Shown here: positions 42,919 to 52,239 of the stretch, piece by piece | Numbering within the stretch: position 1 is the stretch's first letter | Layout: each line of letters opens with the position of its first letter | NCBI GenBank assembly: GCA_964611145.1 | Contig: CAZSYM010000002.1 | Span: 1-64,000, forward strand | Origin: WFQV01 sp964611145 | GTDB taxonomy: Bacteria; Bacteroidota; Ignavibacteria; Ignavibacteriales; Melioribacteraceae | Length of the DNA stretch: 64,000 bases | Reading direction: 5' to 3' | Notes under the pieces: model-generated | Told to the model about the DNA's origin: nothing | What the model saw: only the letters and a program-made list of their open reading frames with translations | The model's database searches: none | Position numbers and translations under genes: made by a program

Positions 42919-45900
42919 TCAAATTGTGTCAGAGAGTTTTTTCATTATAAGCGTAACTTTTGTGCCTTTCCCTTCTTCGCTTTCTATCCGAATCTCAATA
43001 TTATTTAATTCCGCATATTTTTTAACAAGAGGTAATCCGAGGTCAGTTATTTCAAATTGGCGATTATAAGGCTGTTTTTTCTCCGTAAACGATTCAAAGA
43101 TATAAGGTAAAAATTCTTTTGATATTCCAATTCCTGTATCTTCGATTCTCACAATCACATTTTCCTCTGACAATTCCAGACTTATTTCAACTTTTCCCTT
43201 AACCGTATATTTAACAGCGTTACTTACAAGATTATCAAATATCTGTCCTATAGAAAATTTATCTCCTTTAACTAAAACTTTTCCCGCCTTATTCTCAAAA
43301 AGGAGTCTGAGCCCTTTTCTTTCCGCATAATTTTTATAACGTGGCAAAATCTCTTGAAGAAAAACCTCTTCAAGGGCAAATACCTCTTCCCTTTTTTCAT
43401 AAACCCCCGCTCTGATTTCGGCACTTTTTACCATAGAATCTATAGTTTTCAGAAGTCGCCCAATGGAATTTTTGATATCCGCAAATTCATGCGCGCCAAG
43501 TTGAGATACTTTTTCTTTGCATTCTTCTTCAATCAGCTGAATATATCCAAGAATTGCCGTTAAGGGAGTACGTATTCCATAAGAAACATGCGCAAGAAAT
43601 TTATTTTCCAATTCGTTCGTCAATTCTGCCATTTCCTTAGCTTTTATCAAAGCATGTTCATATTCCACAGTTTCCGTAACATCCCTAACCAAAGCAAAAA
43701 CCAAGTCGCTTTCAACCTTTACAAAACGTATTTCCAAATAAATTTCTTTGCCGTTATCCTCCCAAACCATAACTGTCTTGGTAATTTTATCCTCCAGCAA
43801 TGCCTCCGTCAAAGCTTTTTTAAAATCTTCTCTCAAATTTTCAGGAATAAAATTCTCAATATTTTTCCCTAGCATTTCGGAAGCAGAATAACCGCCAAAC
43901 TGCTCAATTTTCCGTATGTTAAGAATCACTCCACCCGAGGTAATCTCAATAATAGGATCGGGTAATGCTTCAAGTATCTTTGTATTTTTAGCTTCGCTTT
44001 CTCTCAACAATTCCAGAGTTTTTCTCGAAGAAGTTATATCTTCGATTATACCTTCCCAAAAAAGAATTTTACCAGCTTCGTCTTTAAAGAGTTTAACACT
44101 CTCGCGAACATAAATTTTTTCCCCATCTTTACGAACAAGCTCTCTTTCATATCCTTGAATTTCCCCTTTCTCAAGCAAATCCTGAAAAATTCTTTCTGGA
44201 TAATTAAAGAAAACATTAACCTCTTCCGGAGTAAGATTTTCAAGTTCATCTAAAGAGCTAAATCCAAGCATTTTTACCAGTACAGAATTAGCTATTTCAA
44301 TTTTCCCCTCAGTATTTCGACGATAAATTCCCACAGCGCTATTTTCCAAAAGCTCCCGATATCTCTGCTCGCTTGATTTCAAAGCCTCGCGGGTTTTCAA
44401 ATATTCCGTAACATCCTTCAACGTACCAACAGAGTATATCTCACCCTCGAGTGTTATGCGTCCTACGTTAAGTCTTACACGCGCAATTTCGCCGTTTTTC
44501 TTCAGAATTCTAAATTCATATTCCTCCGGTGTTTCCTCACCTTCCAGCGCTTTTCGGTAGCGTTCTATTACAATCGAGCGGTCTTCTGGATGAATAAATT
44601 TAGTGAAATCCTTCCCAATCAATTCCTCTTTTGAATACCCGGCAAGCTTATAAACTGCATTGTTGGCAAAAACAATCTTTCCATCTTTAACCATAAAAAG
44701 AGCATCTTGCATTCTTTCAATAATAGCGCGATATTTCTGTTCTGTCATTTCCAATTCGGATTTAATTTTTTCCTCCTCCGTAATATCATTCACGGAGATA
44801 TACACAAATTCTTTATCATCCACTCTGATAAGATTCTCATACACTTCTACATAACGAATATCGCCATTGGGTAGTTTATGCTTGGAACGATAGCCATGTG
44901 CTCCTAAACCTTTTTTAATAGTTTCAATCATCGTATCAAAAAACTCGTCTATCTCCCCCATTCTCATTTTTTTTAATTCTTCCAAAGAAACTCCGTAAAA
45001 AGCCGCCGCCGCATCGTTAGCATCCAGAATTTTGCCCGTATCTAAATCTACTTGCAAAAGAACAGACAAATTTTCTCTAAACATTTGTCTATATAATTCT
45101 TCTGAACGACGAATCTCTTCGGTAGCTTTTTTAATTTCCCTTTCAAGTATCTTTTCTCTTCGAGTTTTTAAGAACAACATAGAAATTATAATAACAAAAG
45201 CTAAAACAGAGAAGGCAGCTACTAAAGTAAATTTCCACCCTTTATAAAAGGGCTTAAGGATTGTTATCTTCCAGCTTTCCGCCACATTACTTATATTGCC
45301 CCAATAATCTTTAGCTTTAACTTTGAATACATAATTTCCGGAAGGTAAATTTGTATATCGAATGAAAGCCCCCGGAGTTTGTTTCATCTCAAGCCACTCT
45401 TTATCATAATTTTCAAGACGTACAAAGTATCTTAATAAAGAAGGATGTTCTTGAGTAATAGCATGGAAATGAAATATCAACTCATTATCTGTAGAATGCA
45501 ATTTTGAATTTGTAGCATAGATGAATCTTTTTTCCTTGGATTCAATTTTTTCAATCTCCACAAAAGGCGGAGGGACTTTTCCTAATTTGTCATACTCATA
45601 AAGGAATTCTGCCATTCCTCCTTCGAAACCGAACCATAAATTGCCATTATCATCAACAAGAGCGGCATCGCGATTTGCTTCCGAGCCTGGGAGCCCATCC
45701 GCAGTGGAATAATGAAGCAAATTTTTCCCCGTAAACCTATACAATCCACGATTCGTACCAAACCAAAGTTCATGTTTCCGACCCTTCAAAATAAAGTAAA
45801 CGGGTACGTCAAGATAAGAATCGCCTAATCTGATTTTTTTTAAGGTATCGGCATCTACTTTGAACACACCGGCAGCAGTACCAACTAATTTCCCATATTT

Positions 45901-47415
45901 TTCATCGTCCAAAAATGCATAGACATTGTTACTATTTGGCAAAGAGCCTAAAATTCTACTAAAACCCTCTGAGGTTTCCTGAAAGATACCCGCCGTAGAG
46001 GCAATAATCAAACGTTTTTTTCTGTCCAGAAAAAGCTTTCGAAAGTTGGAGTATTTAACAGTTTTAACGACTTTTTGTTGTTTACCATTATGTTGTTTAA
46101 TTAAAACAAAGTCATAAAGTAAAAATAAATCTTTGCCTCTTCGCAAAACAGAGAAAGGCTTTGCCTTTACATTCCCACGTTTTCCCAACCATTTTATTTT
46201 GCTTTTTGCTCCGTTCCATTTAAGCAAGCCAAATCCTTTAACTGGCGAGGCAAAATAGATTTCACCGTCTCCTTTTCTTTCCAAGTCAATAATAGAAGCA
46301 TAATAAAGCTCTTTGGAATAAAAGTGTTTAAAAGCCAATTTCCGAGTATCAATAACTATAAAACCTAATTCGTTGGCTATGATAATTTTTCCATCTTCCA
46401 GTTTCTCAATAGCGCTAATAGTTCGCCCTACTGCAGAATGCAGTCCGCTAAAAATTCGAAAACTAAAAGATTCTAGTTTTGCCAATCCATAATAATTACC
46501 TAGCCACAAATTCTGGAATTTATCAACAAGCAAGGCATTAGCACCACCATGAAGAAAGCCCATAAAAGAGCCACATAATCTTAGTCGTTTTTTAAGAGTA
46601 TCATAAGAAAAAAGCTCCTTTTCATTTCCAAAGAATATTTTACCAAAGTAAGGTCCTGCTAATGAGAAGTTACTAGTTACAGGCTCCTCTATGTCAAAGG
46701 CTCTGCCTACTTTTCGTAAATTTCCCTTTTCATAAATAAAAAGTCCTTGAGGTGTTAAAAACCAGCGGAGTTCTTTCGAATCAGGAGAAAAGAGAGCGCT
46801 TACAATTTGTTTATCCCCAAAAATTTCTTGCTTAAAAGAAGAAATTTTTTGTCCATCCCAAATCTTTATACCCCGTCGTGTAAAAATATAAACCAAACTA
46901 TCCACTTTCTTTATGGAATAAATGGAGGTTGTCTGCAATCCACCAATTTTCCTCCATTCTTCATTTTCAAAAACAAAAACACCTTCTCCATATATAGCGA
47001 CGAGAGGAATACTTTTCAGGAAAAGAAAACCGACAAGTTTTTTAACCTTAGAAAAAGCATTTAAAAAGGGATATTTGATACTACACTTACCATTATCAAG
47101 TTTAGCAAAAGCAATATTATCGAAATATTGAGAAGCCGCCCACACGTTACCGGAATCGTCCACTGCCAAGCGGCTGAAAGAAGAAATCAGCAAACCATTT
47201 TTGTAATCATAAATTTGCCAATTTACTCCGTCGCTTTCTAGCACGGCTTTTCTTCCCGCCACCCAAATGTTCCCCTTCGGGTCTTGTTTAATATCGCATA
47301 TCTCTTCGAAAGGCAAGCCCAACTCGGGAGTGAAGTGTTTTATGGCAAGCTTTTGCCCTTTGAGAGGGAAATACAAAAGAAAAATTAAAAACAGTATTTT
47401 AAAAATACTTCTCAT
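42919..47415 (-). CDS. Membrane receptor kinase-like protein (two-component propeller, multi-PAS) with degenerate kinase motifs
   Basis: A 1498-residue protein. A signal peptide (about 1-20) leads to a periplasmic two-component-regulator propeller (about 25-620), a Y_Y_Y domain (about 638-720), one membrane helix (about 727-748), about four PAS domains with PAC parts (about 765-1255), HisKA and HATPase. The layout is that of Bacteroidota hybrid-type sensors without receiver. The H box reads VSYGIRTPL: Tyr1279 (TAT) replaces the phospho-acceptor His, and Gly the next Glu. The G2 box reads ITDLGL (from 1456) instead of GxGLGL, while N box (NLVSNAVKYT) and G1 (DTGIGIS) are kept. Autophosphorylation is unlikely. 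It follows the DUF1460 gene by 23 bases, with AAAGGT before the ATG. Confidence 0.9.
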   Translation of the reverse strand: MRSIFKILFLIFLLYFPLKGQKLAIKHFTPELGLPFEEICDIKQDPKGNIWVAGRKAVLESDGVNWQIYDYKNGLLISSFSRLAVDDSGNVWAASQYFDNIAFAKLDNGKCSIKYPFLNAFSKVKKLVGFLFLKSIPLVAIYGEGVFVFENEEWRKIGGLQTTSIYSIKKVDSLVYIFTRRGIKIWDGQKISSFKQEIFGDKQIVSALFSPDSKELRWFLTPQGLFIYEKGNLRKVGRAFDIEEPVTSNFSLAGPYFGKIFFGNEKELFSYDTLKKRLRLCGSFMGFLHGGANALLVDKFQNLWLGNYYGLAKLESFSFRIFSGLHSAVGRTISAIEKLEDGKIIIANELGFIVIDTRKLAFKHFYSKELYYASIIDLERKGDGEIYFASPVKGFGLLKWNGAKSKIKWLGKRGNVKAKPFSVLRRGKDLFLLYDFVLIKQHNGKQQKVVKTVKYSNFRKLFLDRKKRLIIASTAGIFQETSEGFSRILGSLPNSNNVYAFLDDEKYGKLVGTAAGVFKVDADTLKKIRLGDSYLDVPVYFILKGRKHELWFGTNRGLYRFTGKNLLHYSTADGLPGSEANRDAALVDDNGNLWFGFEGGMAEFLYEYDKLGKVPPPFVEIEKIESKEKRFIYATNSKLHSTDNELIFHFHAITQEHPSLLRYFVRLENYDKEWLEMKQTPGAFIRYTNLPSGNYVFKVKAKDYWGNISNVAESWKITILKPFYKGWKFTLVAAFSVLAFVIIISMLFLKTRREKILEREIKKATEEIRRSEELYRQMFRENLSVLLQVDLDTGKILDANDAAAAFYGVSLEELKKMRMGEIDEFFDTMIETIKKGLGAHGYRSKHKLPNGDIRYVEVYENLIRVDDKEFVYISVNDITEEEKIKSELEMTEQKYRAIIERMQDALFMVKDGKIVFANNAVYKLAGYSKEELIGKDFTKFIHPEDRSIVIERYRKALEGEETPEEYEFRILKKNGEIARVRLNVGRITLEGEIYSVGTLKDVTEYLKTREALKSSEQRYRELLENSAVGIYRRNTEGKIEIANSVLVKMLGFSSLDELENLTPEEVNVFFNYPERIFQDLLEKGEIQGYERELVRKDGEKIYVRESVKLFKDEAGKILFWEGIIEDITSSRKTLELLRESEAKNTKILEALPDPIIEITSGGVILNIRKIEQFGGYSASEMLGKNIENFIPENLREDFKKALTEALLEDKITKTVMVWEDNGKEIYLEIRFVKVESDLVFALVRDVTETVEYEHALIKAKEMAELTNELENKFLAHVSYGIRTPLTAILGYIQLIEEECKEKVSQLGAHEFADIKNSIGRLLKTIDSMVKSAEIRAGVYEKREEVFALEEVFLQEILPRYKNYAERKGLRLLFENKAGKVLVKGDKFSIGQIFDNLVSNAVKYTVKGKVEISLELSEENVIVRIEDTGIGISKEFLPYIFESFTEKKQPYNRQFEITDLGLPLVKKYAELNNIEIRIESEEGKGTKVTLIMKKLSDTI

Positions 47416-47438
47416 TTACCTTTCGCTTCAAAGAAAAA

Positions 47439-48293
47439 TTATTTATCTGGCTCCAAAGGGCGAGCCACAATTATCCCGCTGTGCTTCTTAACCGCTTTTG
47501 CGTACTCGGCTAAAGGAAGTTCCGTTATTTGCACCTTTTTACCCGCGAGAGGCGCATGCAGGAAATGGATTCTTCCGTCTTTCAATTTAATTGCCATACC
47601 GGTATGCCCTATTCCCAAACCTTTCCAGAAAGTGGTCATTAAAATGATATCACCGTTATGAATCTTATCTTCCACTTCGGCAATTTTATCCTGGGGAATA
47701 TAATAATATTTTCTTTTGTTTATGCGGTTTTCAATTTCTTTTATGCCCGCTATTCGTAAGGAATCCCCCTTCAGACGTTTATACAAGTCGGGATGAGTGG
47801 ACATAAATCCGACTTTTTTATTATAAGGAACTCCTCCTATCTCTTTGGTAATATCTTTAACTATTCCCCTCTCGGCGTTATCATAAAGCCAATCGAGCGC
47901 ATAATGCAAACGAGAGAGGTAGCCGTTCAACTTTCCGCCACGGTAGCGAATTGTTTCTATCTGTTTCAGATAAGAATCAAAATCCATCGTTCCCAATTTA
48001 ACGCAACGAGAAAGGGCAAGGGTTGTCTCGAAAAAAGTATAGCAATCCAATCCCGAAAGATGCACGACCACTTTCTCCGAATCGCCTTTTTCCAAAGTGT
48101 GAGCCACATAAGGTGTTCCCAAAAATGTTTTTCCGATAGCGACCATAACTTCGCCTATCGGTTTGTTTTGCAAACCATTTTCTTTTGCAAATGCGAATTT
48201 TTGACGAACAATTTGAACATCCGTGGAGTCGTATAATGCTTGGGCAAAAATTAATGCGGGCAAAAGCGACAAAATCAAAAGACTTTTTCTCAT
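47439..48293 (-). CDS. DUF1460 (NlpC/P60-like amidase-like) exported protein
   Basis: A 284-residue protein with signal peptide (about 1-17). The core SGLDCYTFFETTLALSR (Cys nucleophile) and GIGHTGMAIKLKDGRIHFLHAPL (His region) are those of the DUF1460 family of cysteine peptidase/amidase fold proteins thought to act on cell-wall peptides. Exact substrate unknown. It overlaps the dnaB stop as ATGA and precedes the large receptor gene. Confidence 0.87.
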   Translation of the reverse strand: MRKSLLILSLLPALIFAQALYDSTDVQIVRQKFAFAKENGLQNKPIGEVMVAIGKTFLGTPYVAHTLEKGDSEKVVVHLSGLDCYTFFETTLALSRCVKLGTMDFDSYLKQIETIRYRGGKLNGYLSRLHYALDWLYDNAERGIVKDITKEIGGVPYNKKVGFMSTHPDLYKRLKGDSLRIAGIKEIENRINKRKYYYIPQDKIAEVEDKIHNGDIILMTTFWKGLGIGHTGMAIKLKDGRIHFLHAPLAGKKVQITELPLAEYAKAVKKHSGIIVARPLEPDK

Positions 48294-49744
48294 ATCGGTA
48301 AATCCTCGTCTGGTTCGTTTTCAAAAGAATTATCTCCATAATCTGGGATTGCTCCCACATCAGGTGCATCGCTATGAAACAAATCGAGATTTTCGAAACG
48401 GGCATAATCCTTAATAAACCTGAGCTTTACGCTTCCCACAGGTCCGTTTCTTTGTTTTCCCACAATCACTTCTGCAATTCCTTCCAACGAATTACCTTCG
48501 TTATCCGTAGCTATGCCGTACACTTCGGGACGATAGAGGAAAATAACAACGTCGGCATCCTGTTCAATTGAGCCCGATTCCCTCAAATCGGAAAGCATGG
48601 GACGTTTATCGTGCCTCTGTTCCACCGCACGGTTCAACTGCGAAAGTGCAATCACGGGAATGTTTAATTCCTTAGCCAATGATTTCAAGGAACGGGAAAT
48701 CATTGATATTTCTCTCTCTCTACTTTCGTTTTTCTTAGTCGGCGCATCCATCAATTGCAAATAATCCACAATTATAAGTCCTATTCCCTTCTCCGCTTTC
48801 AAACGCCGAGCCTTCGCTCTTATTTCGAGGACGGTCTGCGCGGGAGTGTCGTCGATGTAAATTTTCGCCTTGCTTAATTTGTCCGCCACTCGCGAAATTC
48901 GCGAACCATCTTCCGCTTTAAATCTTCCCGTTCTAATCGAATGGGCATTGATTCTCGATTCGGCACTTATCAACCTTGTAACCAACTGAATAGTGGACAT
49001 TTCAAGACTAAAAATGGCAATCGGGACATCATAATCAATTGCCGCATTGCGCGCCAAGGAAAGCGCAAAAGCGGTTTTACCCATAGAGGGACGGGCGGCA
49101 ACAATAATCAAATCCGATTTCTGAAATCCGCCCAATAATTCGTCCAATTCCGTAAAGCCGGAGCGGACGGATATACTTGCAACATCGCGATTGTGAATAG
49201 CTTCGATATACTCTATTGCTTCCCAAACGGCTTTTTCCATCGAGACATACGATTCTTTAAAGGTCTCCTCGGAAATCTCAAATATTTTAGATTCCGCTTC
49301 GTCAAGCAAGTCGAACACATCTTTCGAGCCCTCGTAAGCGGAGGAAGCAATTTCTATGGAGATTTTTATCAACTCGCGCAATATCCATTTTTCGACCACA
49401 ACTCTCGCATGATATTCAACATTCGTTGTAGTTGCCACATCTTGCGCCAATTGTGAGATATATGCCGCGCCACCGGCAGCTTCCATTTTATTTGCCTTCC
49501 GCAATTCCTTGAAAAGGGAAACCGCATCTATGGGTTCCGAACTCTTGAACAAAGAAACCATAGCTTCGAAAATGGCTTGGTGCTTGGGGTCATAAAAATA
49601 TTCCGGCTGCAAAATATCGATTACTTTATTAACAGCGTTACTTTCCAACAGCATTGCCCCAAGGACAAGTTTTTCAACATCTACCGCCTGAGGCGGTTGT
49701 TTCACATATTCCCGAAGTTTTTCCGCGTCACTAATTTTAGCCAT
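48290..49744 (-). CDS. dnaB: Replicative DNA helicase DnaB
   Basis: Hexameric 5'-3' helicase of the replisome. The N-terminal DnaB domain (PPQAVDVEKLVLGAMLLES) and RecA-like domain with Walker A ARPSMGKTAFAL near residue 215, the IIVDYLQLM Walker B and ALSQLNRAVEQR are all present. Length is 484 with no intein. Its ATG shares one base with the stop of the upstream uracil-DNA glycosylase gene (TAATG). Confidence 0.97.
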   Translation of the reverse strand: MAKISDAEKLREYVKQPPQAVDVEKLVLGAMLLESNAVNKVIDILQPEYFYDPKHQAIFEAMVSLFKSSEPIDAVSLFKELRKANKMEAAGGAAYISQLAQDVATTTNVEYHARVVVEKWILRELIKISIEIASSAYEGSKDVFDLLDEAESKIFEISEETFKESYVSMEKAVWEAIEYIEAIHNRDVASISVRSGFTELDELLGGFQKSDLIIVAARPSMGKTAFALSLARNAAIDYDVPIAIFSLEMSTIQLVTRLISAESRINAHSIRTGRFKAEDGSRISRVADKLSKAKIYIDDTPAQTVLEIRAKARRLKAEKGIGLIIVDYLQLMDAPTKKNESREREISMISRSLKSLAKELNIPVIALSQLNRAVEQRHDKRPMLSDLRESGSIEQDADVVIFLYRPEVYGIATDNEGNSLEGIAEVIVGKQRNGPVGSVKLRFIKDYARFENLDLFHSDAPDVGAIPDYGDNSFENEPDEDLPI

Positions 49745-50493
49745 TAAACATTCCCCAGAATTTCGTCATATAATCTTCGAAATTGTTTAACATCTTCCCA
49801 CGTAGCCGGTTTCCAATGAGGATTTCTCAACAGCGCCGCGGGATGATAAGTAACCATTGTCTTAATACCATTAATTTCGTAAACATTCCCTCTGAACTTA
49901 GCAAGACTTAAATTCTTTTTCAGAAGAGCCGTAGCGGCAACGCGTCCCAAAAGAAGAATAAGTTTAGGTTTTATAAGCTCGATTTGCTTATAAAGATACG
50001 GCAAACAGGCTTCCATTTCATCCGGTAAAGGATTTCGATTTCCCGGCGGTCGACATTTAACAATGTTAGCGATATAAATTTCCTCGCGGGTAAAATCTAT
50101 GGCTTTTAGAATATCGTTCAAAAGTTGCCCGGCTCGCCCCACGAAAGGAATGCCTTGTTTATCCTCTTCGGCTCCGGGAGCCTCGCCAATAAGCATTACA
50201 TCCGCATCAGGGTTACCCGTACCAAAAACAAATTTGGTTCTCCCTTGCGATAAGGAGCACTTAGTGCACGTGTTGATTTTAGAATTTAATTCATCGAGTG
50301 TTTCAGCCAATTGAAAATCCTCGGCAAAAATGCTGGTTTCGAAATTGATTTCTATCTTTTCCGCCACTTCGATTTTCTTTTCTTCCACTTCCTTCGAATT
50401 ATCGGGAGGTTGGGAATCATAAAGTTCATCTCCGAAAATCTCCCTCTGAGTCTCCAAAGCCGAGATTATTTTATCTTTTATGTTAGTTCCCAT
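49744..50493 (-). CDS. Uracil-DNA glycosylase, family 4 (iron-sulfur)
   Basis: Removes uracil from DNA. An N-terminal extension of about 75 acidic residues precedes the catalytic domain. The motif GEAPGAEEDKQGIPFVGRAG is near residue 104, and four cysteines (two in CTKC, one in VKCRPPGNRNP, one in EACLPY) fit the 4Fe-4S cluster of family 4; the family-typical YHPAALLRNP ends the active site. First gene of the set with dnaB. Confidence 0.94.
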   Translation of the reverse strand: MGTNIKDKIISALETQREIFGDELYDSQPPDNSKEVEEKKIEVAEKIEINFETSIFAEDFQLAETLDELNSKINTCTKCSLSQGRTKFVFGTGNPDADVMLIGEAPGAEEDKQGIPFVGRAGQLLNDILKAIDFTREEIYIANIVKCRPPGNRNPLPDEMEACLPYLYKQIELIKPKLILLLGRVAATALLKKNLSLAKFRGNVYEINGIKTMVTYHPAALLRNPHWKPATWEDVKQFRRLYDEILGNV

Positions 50494-50579
50494 TTACGTT
50501 TAATATCCTAAAGATTAAATTTCAATTTAAGAATTTTTGAGGTTAATAGCATAAGATTTTTTAGGAAAGGAAAAGAAAA

Positions 50580-50599
50580 AGCCCGACTTAAGTCGGGCT
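50580..50599 (-). terminator. Rho-independent terminator (possibly bidirectional)
   Basis: AGCCCGAC-TTAA-GTCGGGCT is a perfect 8-bp hairpin followed by TTTTTCTTTT on the minus strand, 22 bases past the stop of the DUF1858/substrate-binding-like gene. On the plus strand CAAAAATAAAAAA follows, so it acts mainly on the minus strand. Confidence 0.92.
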
Positions 50600-50621
50600 C
50601 AAAAATAAAAAATAGGAAGTA

Positions 50622-52061
50622 TTAAATGGTCAATTCAATTTCGGGGGAAGCATTTTTTCTATAAAGCATTTTCCCTATTGCCAGGCGAGCTTTTTCCTCG
50701 CCGTCTATTAAGGAAAGATAATCCACTATTTCCTTTTCCACTTCCTCGGCGGGAATATTTTCATAACGGACTCTCGTCAGAAAACGCAAAACCTCTTCGT
50801 ACGAATGTCCCATTTCCTCGTAAGAAAGCTTAGCGGCTTCCTGAGGATTTTCTCTAACCCAATTAACAGCGTTGTCTATTTCTTCCATCAGAATTTGCGC
50901 CTCGTCGGGATATTTTTCGAACCATTCGCGCTTGAAAACCACACCGGCGTTCGGCAATCCGTGGCTCCCCTTGTGGTTTTTAATCCAAAGATCGCTATAA
51001 GAAAATGCAACGGAAATTTGGGGATTGTTCACCAAGGCATAACTTACTTCCGGCTCGCGAAGAAGCGCCGTGTCTATTTTGCCCTCCACCAAATCTTTAT
51101 ATATTTCCTCGGGACGTCCGAAAGGTTTGCCATAAACAAATTTAAATTCCTTCGGTTCATACCCGGCTTCCCGCATTAAATAATGCGTTACTTTTGCAGG
51201 CGGAGCATTAAAAAAGAGTGGCATGTGAATTTCATGGTTACGCACATCATCCCAATTTTCGGCATGATAACCGCGAGTCAAAAGATAAAAATTATCCCAT
51301 ACCGTAACCGACGTCAGTTTCACAATATCTTTATTGCTTGCCAAATTGGACATTGCAAGAATTGCCGAAAACGACAAATCCGCCTTCCCGTTTACAATCC
51401 AGCCCAAATGTTTTTCCGTCTCCTCCCACACTTTATATTCCGTTACTTCCACGCTCTTTTTAACTCTCTCGGATTGAAGTAATTTAAGAAGCACCGGATA
51501 AACCACCGGAGTGGCGGATTGTATAACCATAGTCGGCTTTCCGGACAAATTCAGGTTTACCTGTTTATCCTCTTGCCGAGCGGTCTTAATAAAATAGATA
51601 TTGTAGAGATTTTCGTCAATTTTCTCGGAAAAACTCTTATAGCCTTTCGACTCCAATAGGGTAATCAAAGGTGCGGCAAGAAAATTCTGCACGACCTTAA
51701 GCCCCTCGCCCGGTTGCAATTTGGATTCGACAGCCAAAATATCCTTTAAGAAGAAACCGGAGAGTTTTCTGGCATCTATTTCCACGAACTTACCGTTTTC
51801 CACCCATTCGGGCTTTGTTTCCTTTTCCACCCCCGAACTTTCAGCATTTTTTTCGCCTGTTTCGAGATATTTTATTAAATCGTTTATGTTAACTCCCGAA
51901 TATTTAGCCAATTGTTCAAACGTAGCAATATTGGCAATAATATTAAACACCCATGCATCCTGTAACTTTTCGAATAAGGGCGAAAAAGACATCAATCGCT
52001 CCTTCAATTCGGGATTTTCTTTTATCTTATCGGCAATCAAATCGCTTGCTTTTATCTTCAT
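50622..52061 (-). CDS. Cytoplasmic substrate-binding-like protein with N-terminal DUF1858-like domain
   Basis: A 479-residue protein. Residues 1-70 (MKIKASDLIADKIKENPELKERL, then FNIIANIATFEQLAKYSGVNINDLIKYL) look like a DUF1858 helical domain. From about 100 to 470 it follows an NMT1/SsuA-type ABC substrate-binding fold (STTS-like start, AAPLITLL, HEIHMPLFFN, GVVFKREWFEKYPDEAQILMEE). There is no signal peptide, so it is probably cytoplasmic, and no transporter genes are adjacent. ATG 52061, with AAGGAAG 8 bases upstream, is preferred over a start ten codons earlier. Function unknown; a ligand sensor is possible. Confidence 0.8.
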   Translation of the reverse strand: MKIKASDLIADKIKENPELKERLMSFSPLFEKLQDAWVFNIIANIATFEQLAKYSGVNINDLIKYLETGEKNAESSGVEKETKPEWVENGKFVEIDARKLSGFFLKDILAVESKLQPGEGLKVVQNFLAAPLITLLESKGYKSFSEKIDENLYNIYFIKTARQEDKQVNLNLSGKPTMVIQSATPVVYPVLLKLLQSERVKKSVEVTEYKVWEETEKHLGWIVNGKADLSFSAILAMSNLASNKDIVKLTSVTVWDNFYLLTRGYHAENWDDVRNHEIHMPLFFNAPPAKVTHYLMREAGYEPKEFKFVYGKPFGRPEEIYKDLVEGKIDTALLREPEVSYALVNNPQISVAFSYSDLWIKNHKGSHGLPNAGVVFKREWFEKYPDEAQILMEEIDNAVNWVRENPQEAAKLSYEEMGHSYEEVLRFLTRVRYENIPAEEVEKEIVDYLSLIDGEEKARLAIGKMLYRKNASPEIELTI

Positions 52062-52196
52062 TGTTTTCTTCCTTTTAAATAATTTGAACAAAACGTTTTA
52101 TCCTCTAAAATATTTTTTAAATTGACTATTTAAATTTAATCTAAATAACAACAACAATCAATGACACAATATTTTTTTATTTAAATATTTTTTTCC

Positions 52197-52204
52197 TATA
52201 TTTG
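52197..52204 (+). promoter_or_regulatory. Bacteroidota-type -7 element of tetR
   Basis: TATATTTG matches TAnnTTTG and lies 36 bases before the tetR ATG. The palindromic operator begins at the very next base. The upstream region is a T/A run without a clear -33 TTG. Confidence 0.55.
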
Positions 52205-52224
52205 GTTAGTGAATATTAACTAAC
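52205..52224. promoter_or_regulatory. TetR operator O1 (autoregulation)
   Basis: GTTAGTGAATATTAAC (52205-52220) is a near-perfect palindrome; outer GTTAGT/ACTAAC arms (52205-52210 and 52219-52224) extend it. It is 15 of 16 identical to the site ahead of the exporter operon. It covers the start region of tetR transcription, as in repressor autoregulation. Confidence 0.75.
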
Positions 52225-52239
52225 TCTATAAGGTGCGGT

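Noticed and set aside
42877..42929. ACACAATT/AATTGTGT inverted repeat between the two kinase genes as a terminator
   Set aside because: AT-rich arms, a loop of about 37 bases, no T-run, and one arm inside coding sequence.
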